Below are positions 21,060-32,584 of a stretch of DNA of 64,000 nt, piece after piece. Source of the stretch: Trichobilharzia regenti. Taxonomy: Eukaryota; Platyhelminthes; Trematoda; Strigeidida; Schistosomatidae. The stretch is from NCBI GenBank assembly GCA_944472135.2, contig OX235270.1, positions 140,197,632-140,261,631 on the forward strand, given 5' to 3'. The notes under the pieces are model-generated. The model was given only the letters and a program-made list of their open reading frames with translations, was not told the DNA's origin and ran no database searches. Position numbers and translations under genes: made by a program. Within the stretch, counting starts at the first letter, position 1. Each line of letters opens with the position of its first letter.

Positions 21060-22130
21060 CAACGAGTCTAAGTAACCCCAGCCTACTACAAAATACCTTG
21101 CAATGACTGTGAATTAGGTCAACTGTATAGGTCAGTCAAACTGTGATGAGAGCTTGCTGCTAGCCAAATTGGTAGACAGTAATTCACGTCAATGTGTATG
21201 TCGCAAATATTGGTCATGAGAAAAATAAGAACAAAGACTTTACGTAGGCGGGTACGGTTAGCATATAGATGATCTGACATCCTAGAAACAGACACAAAGA
21301 GATGAAAGATTAACTTTCAGTGAGAAACAACCAGCCAGAAGACAGTGTTTTCCTGCTAACAATAATCTATAATATGTACATGAAAATCTATAAATATGTG
21401 TTGATTTCCTTGATAAAGGATCTGTTGCCTGGCCGTTGTCTTCTGATGCTACAAAACTAGTAGATCAGGAGTAGTCAGATTATCAGAACATAAGTATTTG
21501 GCTAAGGTTAGAATGATTAATCCCACAAAGATAATTAATTTAGAAAAAACTCAGCCATAGCAAATCATACATTGATTAACACAATTGGACAAGTTCAAAA
21601 TTCTAAGAAGTAATACAGGTGGGTGGGGAGAGAGAAATTGACTACTGAAGCCTGCCTAGTTCATCGAGTGGTCTACACCCAGCACATGCAATAGAAGTAA
21701 CTCAACGCGAATACCAGATATATGGAAGATATTATTACAACCGGTGAAATCAGAGGATAATAAATAAAGTTAAAATGTATTTCAATTCATATTATAACAT
21801 TCTAACTAGTTATTTATTTATTTTACTATAAAAAACATCTCATTTCCCATCTGACTGTATTCTACTGATAACACTAATATTATTTCCGAATGTACTTTAC
21901 CTTGCATTAATTTTACTCAAATGTCTAATCATCAGTTTTACTCATGTATATGAATGACGGAAGAAAGTTATGTTAGTAGTGTCTTGATATGATTATGAGT
22001 AGTAATGCTTTGTGCTCGAAGCGTGGTCGCATCAGTAAATAAAACTGTAAAACACTGTGTGATAGTATCACAATAAAAAAAATTATCCATAATTGAGTTA
22101 TACTGTATTACAGTGCTGAAGTTTTATCCT
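21060..22130 (+). pseudogene. PLE-A remnant with a 0.3-kb insertion
   Basis: Plus-strand GIY-YIG half: 'NCIGQS' at about 21115-21140. After an interruption come 'TSRSGVVRLSEHK' at about 21448 and the carboxyl region through 'EIPDIWKILLQPVKS'-like sequence to 21770. The tail has the hammerhead-like segment (about 21985-22030). Stops and indels throughout; roughly parallel to residues 735-861 of the intact copy. Confidence 0.75.
21140..21446. mobile_element. Unidentified ~305-bp insertion in PLE-A
   Basis: Splits the GIY-YIG motif of the host PLE-A between 'IGQ' and 'TSRSG'. A short caaact/caaaact repeat sits on both sides. I found no related copy elsewhere in the window, no terminal inverted repeat and no coding potential. 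Confidence 0.4.
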
Positions 22131-22199
22131 TATACCCGGCTTATTACTTTGACCAGTGCATTTGACTTAATAATCATTACACGGTATGAGAAAAGTAAA

Positions 22200-23125
22200 T
22201 TATTTTCTTTAATGGACTTCGCCGATGATATTTGTCTGATTTTCCACTAACTAGAAGATATGCAAGTGAGAAGCAACAAGTTGGCTAAAGAAGCATCCAG
22301 AGAAGATAGGACTTCAGGTGAACATAGAGAAAACAAGGGTGATGAAGATTCGTCGCGAACAGCAACACCAACAACTACAACAAAAACAGGCAACAATCAG
22401 CTCAAATGGGAAATCTGAAAAATGCAACTTCCTCCATCTACCTACCTATCTACCTACCTGAGAAGCATCGTTTCAACTACAGGCGGACGGAACTGACGAG
22501 GATATCATCAAAGTGAGGATCGGAAAGAAAGGTAAGCTTTCATTACTCTCAATTCTGTGTGGAGGTCAACAGCTCTGTTCAGCATGCAACATAATATCCG
22601 GATTTTTAACTCCAATGTGAATTCAGGGCTACTTAACATACAGATAAGAAACTTGTCACCGTATCAAGAAGGCCTCTTTGAACAAGCTACACACATTCAT
22701 CAACAGCTGTCATCAATAGCTGAATACTACTCAAGATCGGATGGCCGATCAGAGAAGATCAGCAATAAGCTGAGGGATATCTGGCAATCAACAAACCAAC
22801 CAACACAGTGCGAAGCAATTGTGCAACAAATATGCAGGAAGAAATAGAGGTGGATAGGATTAGCCATACTCTGAGGAAACAAACCACCAAGTGAGTGACA
22901 TCACATGCCAGGCCATCACTCGAGTGGAACCCGAATAAAAAGCGGCGAGTTGGTAGTCAGTGTGAGAGTGACATGAAGAAGGATGAGGTGACGTGAAGAG
23001 GAGATGGAAGTATTTAGTCTGAGGTGTAGCCAAGTGAAAACGCTGACAGAGAAGCGAACTCATTGGAGACGTTCGGCTGAACTCCTATGTTCCTCTAGGA
23101 CCTAAAGGAAACAGTAATAATAATG
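22200..23125 (+). pseudogene. LINE-A 3' portion
   Basis: Starts at 'FADDICLIF' (the RT catalytic block) and continues 'LEDMQVRSNKLAKEA', a T/Q-rich stretch, 'EASFQLQADGTDEDIIKVRIGK' in parts, 'NIRIFNSN' and 'KKWRWIGLAIL'-like sequence. The 3' UTR and tail end at about 23120. Several stops. 5'-truncated in the RT. Confidence 0.82.
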
Positions 23126-23534
23126 ACAGGATTCCTAAACTGGCATAATTTGTTTCATTTTTTGCAGTTAGAAGACTTAATTAAGATTTTAGAGGTTCCT
23201 TCTTTGTATAACAACACAATCAGTGTTGTAAATTCTTTATCATTGATCTGAACCTTAACGCTAACAAATGTCGAACAAATTATAATAAATTCTAAAATGT
23301 GCGACAATCTGCTTGACATCTTCTTGACTGCTTGGCGTATAGCGTAGTTAAAAATTTAAAAGAGTGTGAGGATGAAGATTATCATAATTTCCCAGTTTTC
23401 ATTATCGATACCCCCAAAATAAGTTGGTGTATGTATTAGACCTTTACACTTGCGAAATGATCCTCCAATGCAGGTTTTTATTAAGTATATTAGTTACTGA
23501 TGCAGCACCTTTACTATAACTAAACATATTTCCT

Positions 23535-24720
23535 ATTAATATATGTGTTAGATTGTTATGTAAAAAGGAAAGAAGATGGGAAGTTAAACACTAGTGTTTA
23601 CAGGAAACCCACACATTCAAACAGATATTTTAACTTCCTATCATCCGACCCAATGTGAGTAAAATAGGACTGGTGAAATGATTAAGTGACATAGCACAAA
23701 AACTAAGTAGTATCAAAGAAAATCTAAGACACGAAGTGAGACATCTAAGAGAAGCACATATAAATACTGCGCTGAAGACGTCGCCCAGGAAGACGACGAA
23801 AACTCCGCAACTAAACCAACCAGCTCAGAGAACACTATTAATTGCAAATATAGGAGAAGCTTTGAAACTTGATAATTACCCGGATAAATTAGTCAGGATA
23901 TATATGTAAGTAAATGTAAAAATGAAATAAATAATGATAGTGGCAATAGTGATAATAATAATGATAACAATAATAATAGTGATAATAATAATATCAATGA
24001 CGACACCAACAATAAGGAATCTAAATCATCAATAGTAATTCTTTGACAAAGAAGGAACCTCGGAAACCTCACACAGAATTCTCAACAATTCTGGCAGGAA
24101 TAAAAGTAGCTGGCGTCCAAACCACCCACAAACTCAATTAGACACAAGCTTCGTCGGTTAAACGATCAATCTTGTGGAGCCTTTAAAACAAAACAATTCA
24201 GTTTATCTAATACCCTGCTGAAATGATTGTCAGGTCAAATACATAGATCAGACTAGCAGAACAGGGGCAGTCAGACTAGTAGAGCATAAAAACAGCAAAA
24301 TCTAGATCAGTTGACCCGAATAAGATAAGAAATCTAAAGAATAGTTCAGCCGTAGATAGCACTCACTACATGCAATAACACAACTATACAATAGGATGGA
24401 TGGGATAAGATGACAGTTTTAAAATCTAATCTAATGTCACAGTGTAGAGAGAGATTGACAACGGAAGCTTTGTTTATCGAATTAACTGAGAAAGAATACA
24501 CGTTATAGGAATGATTCAACACGTGTACAGCCAGATATCGGGAAACTTCTTTTACCTCAACGACGACAAATAGGAGAAGACAAAGAAAACTATAAAACTC
24601 AAGTTTCGAAGTTGTGTGATTATAATTGATGAAATGATTATGAACCACAATAAATTTTGTTCGAAACATTGTCATCCAGTGAATAATACTGTTTCACTCA
24701 CAGTGTGATACATCTAATAA
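23535..24720 (+). pseudogene. PLE-A remnant interrupted by a PLE-C tail
   Basis: Begins in the RT thumb region ('GKLNTSVYRKPTHSNRYF', compare 'GKLHTSVYRKPTHSNRYL') and, after an insertion at 23757-23850, resumes at 'EEALKLDNYPDK'. An expanded AAT/GAT tract (23930-24010) takes the place of the N-rich linker. The nuclease region is riddled with stops, and the tail with its hammerhead-like segment ends near 24715. Confidence 0.78.
23757..23850 (+). mobile_element. Very short PLE-C tail insertion
   Basis: Only the last ~94 bp of the PLE-C tail ('ctgaagacgtcgccc' to 'attaattgcaaat'), placed inside PLE-A coding sequence. It shows that PLE-C was active after this PLE-A copy was in place. Confidence 0.65.
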
Positions 24721-24989
24721 ACAAACATTTCCCTTTTACGTGAAAATAAGATACAAATATATCTACTCATTGTTTCACGCTTAAAGAAATACATTTACCA
24801 CAGAATGTGTTGAAAAACTAAGGCTACGTCAAATACTCAAGATCGCTTGTATCACAATGAAGACAGATGAGCTTTTAAATCGGAATTACAAGTTTTGGCA
24901 CCTAAGGTTTTAAATAATCTAAATTCGGGTTTCATAACGAACCGATACTGGCTAAAGCAATGTTGGAAAATAGTGATTATTAGACAGCT

Positions 24990-25270
24990 ATTTCGTTCTA
25001 ACTCTGTCGCAGTGGCTGAATGGTATGATGCCCGCCCTGTGAATGGCAAGGTCATGGATATATACCATCGATGAGCCCAAACAACAGGATTAAACAGCCA
25101 TCCAGTACTCCATGGATTCCCACAGTCCTGTTTGAAACGGATTCCAACTTTATATTCGAAGTAAAACTATATACTATTGATTGACTGAGATGAGTAACTA
25201 TACACCACCCATATAAACGAGCAGTAGTGGTTAAGACTGACTCCGCTATATCAAACCAGGTACACTGCAT
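24990..25270 (-). repeat. Diverged foldback/tRNA-like repeat
   Basis: Minus strand resembles half of an FB element: 'gagtactggatggctgttt', 'gtttgggctcatcgatg' and a tRNA-like 'cattcagccactg' end. It is too diverged to define arms. Confidence 0.4.
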
Positions 25271-25599
25271 ATGAGCTAACTAACTCTCAAACGAAAGCAT
25301 CGATCTTCCTGTTTTCCAAAGGAGAATGAGGTGAAAATTCTCCTCCTCAAACTGTATAAATCGCAATTTGCTGGTTGATTTGCAAACTGAGAATTTCATG
25401 ACATTCGAGATCTTTAGATTTTCTTTCAACTCCCCTTACCAGCCTGCCACCTGGAAGATACTAAAAAAAGCATTGATCACACTAAATACAATACACATAG
25501 TTTTAGAATGATTTGCGTAGATAATAATGATGGCATCATATGTACTCAACTTAATTGTATGCATATAGAAATAAGCGTAAATTGATAATTATTTTTTTT

Positions 25600-25775
25600 A
25601 TTTTTTGATTACAGCTTGATTCCACACTGTATTTTTGGTACATGTATAGATATCGGTAGCCCAAATTTCACAGGCCGACCATAGATATCAGGTGTGCGTC
25701 GGCAGGGGATTGAACCTCGGACCATGTGGATGGTCGGTGGAAGTCCTAACCACTGTGCCACTGACGCATATATAT
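25600..25775 (-). mobile_element. SINE-S, tRNA-derived with CR1-like tail
   Basis: The head, 25696-25767 on the minus strand, folds like a tRNA: an acceptor-like stem GCGTC/GACGC, A box TGGCACAGTGG and B box GGTTCAATCCC. The body runs to a 3' end ('catgtaccaaaaatac', 'tggaatcaagctg') that mirrors the CR1 terminus ('cctgtaccacaaatac', 'tggaataaagctg'), then an A/T-rich tail at about 25600. A second copy is at 46.97 kb. Confidence 0.75.
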
Positions 25776-26023
25776 TGACCGTTGCTCTAGGAACTTGATT
25801 TTTCATGCTCGAGAGCATCCCCCATTATGGCTAAGTAAGGGTGTAGTTAAAAACATTAACAGTTCGATATTGGACCATCTGGTGCAAACCAGCCACAAAG
25901 TCAGCCAGTGTTCAAGAATCATTCTCTATCATCTAACGGGTGCCTAATAAATTTCGAAAATCATCAAAGCACTGACGGTCCCCAGTAGGGACTATAAATT
26001 CATGGATTTGTAATATTATCATT

Positions 26024-26877
26024 TGAACAAAGCAAGAACTACAGTTGTGGCAGAATAAAATGGTACCATCTTTTATTTCTCTACCTTCTCGTCAGCTACT
26101 TACAGGGCAAAGATATTATTAAATATATCTACAAAAACAACTTTAGCATACTTGCATCCTCCAGCTAAGCGCGTTCCCGTCTATCGAACAACTTGTTCTT
26201 TGGTGCAATCAAAATTCGATAGATATCCTTCTGAACTGTATATACAAATTTACATGTATCTGCGGGAGCAGTTACATTGGAAGAACAGAAAGAAGGGCAT
26301 ATCTACGATTTTCTGAACATGTACCAAAAAGCTTACGTCTAAAGGGAGCAAATGCTTTAAACAGTCCCATCGCTAGGCATCTCCTCAACACGGGTCATGA
26401 GGTGGACGTCAGAAAGTCGTTCAAAGTTATCAGTAGGCACAAAAAAAGCTCAATTCTCCTCAAGTATGTTGAAGCTATTCCCATCTAGCGCCTGAAACCG
26501 GATTTATGCGTCCAGAAAGAAGCGGTTATCAGTCTTTCTTTGCCCTGGTAACCGGATATTTTCATCTCCCTTTCATCTGAATGCGAAATGCTGAAAAGTT
26601 TCCATTGTGTATGATTATTATTGTTCGGAATAGTGTTTGATATTATATATATATATATATATATATTATTAGTGGGTTTATTGGTCGGTTGATTTTTGTT
26701 TAAACTGAACTCTGTGCAAGTATGTTAAAATTGTTGTTGTAGATATATTTAATAATGTCTTTCCCCTGTAAGCAGCTGACGAGAAGGCAACGAAATAAAA
26801 GATGGTACCAGTTTATTCTGCTACAACTGTAGTTCTTGCTTTGTTCAAATTCACTAAGGGGAATGAATGTATGGAAC
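26024..26877 (+). mobile_element. PLE-F insertion with inverted 5' tail
   Basis: The left part (26024-about 26145) is the reverse complement of the tail at about 26740-26850. The body follows on the plus strand: 'CICGSSYIGRTERRAYLRFSEHVPKSL' in overlapping pieces, 'NSPIARHLLNTGHEV' and 'LCVQKEAVISLSLPW'. The frame is open over much of the nuclease but has stops before and near the end. A 9-bp attatcatt repeat (26015-26023, 26878-26886) is a possible target duplication. RT is missing. A TA run lies in its 3' UTR at 26644-26666. Confidence 0.78.
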
Positions 26878-26886
26878 ATTATCATT

Positions 26887-27829
26887 CCTAATTTTTATGA
26901 TATTCGGTGTGTATTGTTACATTGATGCTATTGAACTGTAATCTATTAATATTATTGATACGATGTTATTTAAACAACAACATTAATGTTGTTCATAACA
27001 CTAATTCATTCATTCATTCATTCATTCACTATAATGGATGGATATATAACTGTAGAGCCTGATGAAGAGCAGGTTATCGAAAAGTGTATTCTTTGTTCAG
27101 TAGCCATTCTTTTGAAAAATTATGGTTTTCTCATTTTCGCATTTAGATATTATGGATTTTAGCGTAGGAAAACATCTCCTCCTCCTTTTTAATAATATTT
27201 TACTATTTGTATACCTGCTGATTATTCGAATTACGTGATGAAAAGCTGAAATTTATACCTGAATGAGTAAAACCATATCAAGGTCAACGTAGGAAGATAT
27301 AGACTTTTATATAATATGAGATAAACACTTCATAAAATCACATGGATACTCAGTGAAGCTGAAGGAAAACTGGGTTTGAAAAACTTCACACCTTTTTGAC
27401 GTAGCAGTTGAAAAAGTAGTAGTTAAAGGCTATAGCTTTGATTATGCATACTGTGGAGTTTATAGCGTCTATATTGACATTCCATTTTATCAGTTATAGA
27501 GAGATCCTGATGACTGTTTATATCCTCTTCTATACCACAATGTTTATACGTTTAACATAACGTCTTAAGTCGATTGGTGAAATTCACCCACATGAATGAC
27601 TGAGTTATTCACCATTCACTTATTTACCTGGACCAATTGCTTCAGTGTTCTCAGCTAATCCTGTCAGATCAGCATATTTTGAATTGTAATCACTGGGAAA
27701 ATTGACCTTTTGTGCAGTAAGCGATTAAATACGTAGTAATAACAAATTCCCCAGTAAGATACACTTCGCCACCACCCTACGAGTGACACTTTATCGCAAG
27801 AAACTATTCGGCCAGTACGTAAAATACAA
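26887..27829. other. No recognised gene
   Basis: AT-rich sequence containing the ATTC run. No protein family or shared repeat detected. Confidence 0.4.
27001..27027. repeat. (ATTC)n microsatellite
   Basis: About six tandem ATTC units in otherwise unassigned sequence. Confidence 0.85.
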
Positions 27830-28075
27830 GGTGTCGCACTGGGCCACACCAATATGCATATACCGGTTCACTTGCTCCGGCAAAAGAACATCGGATGAAC
27901 TAGAGACATTCAGCTGCATTTCAAATGTTCTTCGAAGTGATATATATGATTCAATGTAAATTCTCAAAGGGAGTGATATCAAAGCACCTGGAGATATCTG
28001 AGGCATAAGACATCCCAAAGCTGAAGCCCACGCTATGTATCCAAAAGAAATATATCAAACCATTGTCTCTATTAT
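27830..28075 (+). pseudogene. PLE nuclease fragment, decayed
   Basis: 'ICIYRFTCS' at about 27850-27880 matches the segment before the GIY-YIG motif in PLE-B and PLE-G ('CIYSFTCSCG', 'CIYQFTCSCG'). The end 'catcccaaagctgaagc...atgtatccaaaagaa' parallels the family's C-terminus. No usable frame remains. Confidence 0.5.
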
Positions 28076-28484
28076 GGTTATTATAAAATGTCGATTCTTG
28101 AAATAGTGATTACCTTACTACCTTTCTTATCCGATTATTTATTATTAATTTTTCCTTTACGTTCCCATTGGATCACAGGGCTTCAACCCAGAGACTTGAA
28201 GTTTCGGTAGCATCGCACAGCTAAACACTCGAGGTTTCTTATCAAAACTTCCTGTTTCTGTTTTGTTATGTTTCATAATCTCTAATTTTCCTGCTATGTT
28301 TTCTTATCGGAACATCCCGCCTACTTTATTATTACTGAATATTTAATCCCTAATTTCACAAAAAGACACTAATTAGTTATCGTCTCAAGACCACAACATT
28401 GAGGAAGTCTCTGTTATCCATATTTCATATAGAAGTTGATCTACTGTAAGATAATTGAAGCACCAATAATAAGGTGGTTAGATA

Positions 28485-28800
28485 ATAAGGCCAGTTGCAT
28501 AAGACGCAGCTCTCTTGGCTGAAGGGGTCCAGTGGATAACGTTTTGGCGTTTGAAACTGTTGGCATTGAGTTACAGCTTCGGTGGGAGCACTATCACTCA
28601 CTGGAGAATGCAGGTACATCTAGCTGACGAGTTCCAAGGGCGACGAAATGAGCATCCTAGATTTCACCGCTAGTCACCATCCACCAATCGACTTCAAGTT
28701 ACATAACCAGCCTTCATTGAAGCATATACACAAGAAGCCGAAATGTTACCCTGAAACCGAGCACTTAGGTCCAATCAATCGACGGAAAAATCTAAATTGT
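28485..28800 (+). mobile_element. SMalpha-type SINE with hammerhead
   Basis: Layout as in schistosome SMalpha: a tRNA-like head with 'ggggtccagtggataacg', then 'cactcactggagaatgcag', a hammerhead ribozyme, and a 3' body ending in 'cgacggaaaaatc'. The promoter boxes have drifted. Related copies are at 45.6, 60.3 and 60.5 kb. Pol III transcription and self-cleavage are known for the family; this copy is placed by similarity to its remembered organisation. Confidence 0.8.
28618..28662 (+). ncRNA. Hammerhead ribozyme, best preserved in the window
   Basis: Stem I is a perfect 6 bp (ATCTAG 28618-28623 with CTAGAT 28657-28662). The core CTGACGA at 28624-28630 fits CUGANGA. Stem II (28631-28644, GTTCC/GGCGAC region) has one mismatch and a wobble. 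GAAA is at 28645-28648, stem III is short, and the cleavage triplet ATC is at 28654-28656, with predicted cleavage after 28656. All core residues are present. Confidence 0.8.
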
Positions 28801-29944
28801 ATTATATATCATTTTCTCCTGACTTCACAACTACTTGCTTTCATTTTCCTTTCAGCTGACGTTCCAGATGTCACTCATGAACCTACATCCACCCTATAGC
28901 TGCTCTTTTTGGGCTGTGGTGTGATATCACTTGAATGCTGGTTAATAGGTTATTAGCTGATTAGTTGCCTGACAGAGTTTCTTCTTGCCTGTGCCTAACA
29001 GCCTGTCACCTGCCTTTCATTATTGAGTGAACGGAGATTTTGATGAAAATCTGTTACAGGATGTCAAAATGCTTCCTGAGGCATGAGCAGCTAATCTCTG
29101 TACCGCATAAAAGAACTGACTTCAAATGATTTTTGGATACTTGAATATGATACTTTGTGCTGGGAGATCAACGTCTCTCTTGCTCTCCCTATCCTGGCTT
29201 CGACATTTCCACCTGTGTTGGGCTGTTTCGTCTTAGTGTGGTGTTTTTCGTCTCTCCACCGCCTGGGTTCACTAGGAATAAAACTTAAGATCTTTAGGTA
29301 ACAAAAAGAGCCCATTAGGTGCCAAGCCACTTCTTTATCTCAGGGGCATTCCTGTATAATTCCGGTTTTAGCATATGCACCGCCAGAGGGAGTATGTAGG
29401 TGAACACCATTGCGTTAATCACTGTCAACATACACTTTCACATTTAACTAAACATAATAATAAAATTTCCATTGAAAGCTTTATCTACAAAAAGACTTTG
29501 AAGCCAGAAATAAACGTCTCCAAACAAAATGAAATACATCACGCGGACATTTTTGTTACTCTCCGTGGATTACACTACAAACCACTTAATAACAAGCTAT
29601 AATACCGTATATACCTTGGTTGAATTTTGAAAAAAATATTGTTCTCTTTTAAAAATGAACAAATTTGCTGATAACAAGTCAAGTGAACCACTGGATAAAG
29701 CTCACTAGTGTTGGTGACATTCAGTTTATCCCAATAATCGACTGTTAGCCGTTCGGTTTCCCCTTTAACTTTTTCAGGGTTTAGTAAAGCAAAACTTCTT
29801 TTCCTACGCTCTACTAGCAAGGTTATATTCAGAATGATGAAAGCACTTTTTTTGTTTACTAAGGTAGTGTAAATTTCAAACATGAGAAGTAGATGTCTTA
29901 CTAACTCGTTTAGTTGTGGTGGTGTGGTGATACAGACAGTGTGT
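28801..29944. other. No recognised gene
   Basis: Moderately AT-rich sequence. Small frames at 29091-29330 and 29575-29883 resemble nothing I know and show no codon-like pattern. Confidence 0.4.
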
Positions 29945-30115
29945 TAAAACGGAATATTATTCTCACTTGTTCCCACAGTTGAATAATGCATTAACAAACA
30001 ACAGAATGCTAAACATGCATTTGAACATTCTATTTCATATGACACTTGCTCAGTGATTAAAGGTTAAATGATCTAAACTGCATATATTAGATATAAATAT
30101 CGATTTCATAAACTG
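29945..30115 (+). repeat. Dispersed repeat R1, copy 1
   Basis: 'aatattattctcac', 'attcccacagtt'-like and 'catgcatttgaacattctattt' are shared with 36550-36640. It is non-coding, without clear termini, and directly upstream of the CR1 tail. Confidence 0.55.
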
Positions 30116-30159
30116 AAATTTGTACGTTGACTTCTACGTCTTGCTGCCCTGTGCTGTTA

Positions 30160-31325
30160 ATAATAATATTAACAGCTTTATTTCAAACAGTATTTGTGGT
30201 ACAGGTATGGAATTTTCAGCGTGCATTACAGTATATTGCATCTAATTACCTCATAAATTATATAAGATTTTTAAAAATCAAAAATAAATAAATAAAAATA
30301 GAATAAATAAGTTATAAATAAATGAAATAAATAAAAATTAAAAATTAAGAAAAAACAGCGTAGAGTATTTCATTTCAAACAATGCACCACAGGATATGAA
30401 ATATAAAATTGGTGTGCAATAGAACATGAGAACAACAGTGTAATAGTAACGAGGAAAGGAAAACAAAAACTAATGGGACTATTTGTTAGAGTGCCACAGT
30501 AAGTTGATCGTGTCATACCTAACGGATTTCTCATCACATAACAGCTGTGCCAGATATGATATTGTGGATATTTTGTACTTGGTAGTCCTAGCATATAGCC
30601 AGCCTCCTATAGCTGCTTCTAGTTCTACCAGATGAAATGCAAGGAGATAGATGCGTATAGAGAGGATTCTCGGGGTCCGACAATATTGTATTCGCTAGTT
30701 TCTTACATGACATTATATGTCTATCCACAATAGTGTTAACCAGTTGCTTTAAGGATATCCCACTTGCTCCACTAACGGCTTTCATTGCCTGCCCTTCTCA
30801 GCAAAGCAAAGTCTTTCTTAAGTAGTCCAGGAAAGATTAATGGGGAGCAGTAAAGGGGGATGGGTAGAATACAAGAATTGACAAACTGAGAAAGCAAAGA
30901 CTGCTTTATACCAGACTGCCTAAATTTCCTAAGGTAGAACGTTAAGCGAAACATCTTTCTAGTAACTAGCAAGATGTGGGAAGACCAGGAAAGATCGGTG
31001 GAAAAACTCAGCCCAAGGTACTTGACATAAGATGTATTTTCAACCTCTGTGCCGTCAGTGATAGTGGGGCCATGTGAGCTAATTAGTTGTTGTAGGTCAC
31101 GTTAACGTCTGAAAGTGAAACTGACTACCTGACATTTGGACGGATTTAGCTTAAGACCGTTTGAAGAGGACCACTGACTAATTTCCGACAGAAAGTTATT
31201 TAATTTGGAACAATCTGACTGAGAGTTGACAGGCATAGAAACAGAGAGGTCATCAGCATACATAACAAAAGTGTCTACATCAGAATGAGGCAAGTCATGT
31301 AAGAAAAATGATACCGTGTGCAATT
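30160..31325 (-). pseudogene. CR1-like LINE, longest copy (RT palm to 3' end)
   Basis: 31102-31323 reads 'HDLPHSDVDTFVMYADDLSVS', with the YADD catalytic motif, and 'LNPSKCQVVSFTFRR' (overlapping parts). Lower coordinates give 'RKMFRLTFYLRKFRQSGIKQSLL', 'LLKKDFALLRRA', 'SCKKLANTILSDP' and 'SPCISSGRTRSSYRR', in several frames. The 3' UTR ends in an AAT tail at 30160. The type is CR1/SR1-like by its carboxyl region. It is 5'-truncated just upstream of YADD and has at least three frame breaks. Confidence 0.85.
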
Positions 31326-32119
31326 CCCATCGTTTCGAACAGCATTATGCCATCTAACTAATTCACTCGACAACAGCAAAAACAAAAATAGATAAAATAA
31401 TAAATAATATATTACAGGACTGATGATAGCAGCCATCTTGTTAACTGCAGCGACAATAAAGTCAAAAGTGTACAAAAAGTGTCAAATGAGCGTGACGATG
31501 ATGATAATGTTCATAGCTAAAATGTTAAGTTATAGTTGAGATATTTTTATATTTTCTAAGCTATCACTGGGCATGTGACGTCTGTCTACATGAAACCGTG
31601 TGAATTAGAATGTTCAAATGGATATATATTATATTCTGTTGTCAATGCACACAGTATTGTACTGTGTGACTAATGTTCCATTGGAACACGTCTGTACTGT
31701 ATCAAACTGTCACAATGCTGCATTATAAGAAGCAACAAGATGCTTAACGTGTTTGTTGCAAAATATGACACCGAGATTTCCCTTGATTTTAAGGCGACTG
31801 TTATTAGAGGAGGCTTGAATGAAGTTCATTATGAAATGATATCGTTTTATATCACAAGTTCACATCAGCTGCAAACTACTTGAAATTACAATGGTCATAA
31901 ATAATAACATTCCATACTTCATTTTTGAAACATAATAGCGAAAACATTATAAGGTGCACGCATCTGTAATATAAGTATTACAATTAGCTTAATAACAATA
32001 GTAATAATAATAATAATTGTTATTGTTATTATTATTACAATCATAGTATTGATTTGCTTTATTCCTAAGCGGTAATTATGATGCGGTGGTGTGATACAGT
32101 GTGTTTCAACGAAATATTC
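31326..32119. other. No recognised gene
   Basis: Includes an ATT/AAT-rich stretch at about 31995-32040. 32078-32115 resembles 29909-29945 ('gtggtgtgatacag'). No coding features. Confidence 0.4.
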
Positions 32120-32540
32120 AATGTATATAAACCAGTTCACTTGCTCGTGCTGAGCTAGACACATAGTTATATTGTATACGCGTCCTTTCAAAACGTGTCA
32201 GAGAACATTACTCAGCGTGGCTGCAAAGAGGAGGCGCCGGTTCAATCAGGAGTGCCATCATTGAACATCTGGTCAACACCTCCCACAACACCTCAACTGA
32301 TTCTTTCAAAGTGATTTACAAAGTCAACAGAAACCTACCAAGAGCAGTATGTTTCCGACTTCTTTATACTGCATAAGCCTTCGCAATATGCATCGAGAAG
32401 CCGGAGTTGTGTGTTCAAAAGAAATTAGTTCAACCTCCACAAATACCATGAAACAAGTTTGGTATGTTCCCTTTCCTTCCGTGTTTCTCTTTTTCGTTCT
32501 CTCTTTTCCTTTTGAGCATTTTTTCGTTGGCCGTGTGTTT
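32120..32540 (+). pseudogene. PLE-B/G-like GIY-YIG C-terminal remnant
   Basis: Plus-strand reading 'RVREHYSAWLQRGG', 'SAIIEHLVNTSHNTSTDSFKVIYKVNRNL' (in parts), 'FAICIEKPELCVQKKLVQP'. It matches the nuclease end of the neighbouring PLE-B copies but is clearly a different, older subfamily. Stops interrupt it. Confidence 0.7.
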
Positions 32541-32584
32541 CATCCTTTAAATCTCGAAAAATACCCATTTATTCATAAATAAAA

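Noticed and set aside
25696..25767. Functional tRNA gene
   Set aside because: The cloverleaf-like block continues into a repeated body with a LINE-like tail and recurs at 47.0 kb; the anticodon arm is poor. It is a SINE head.
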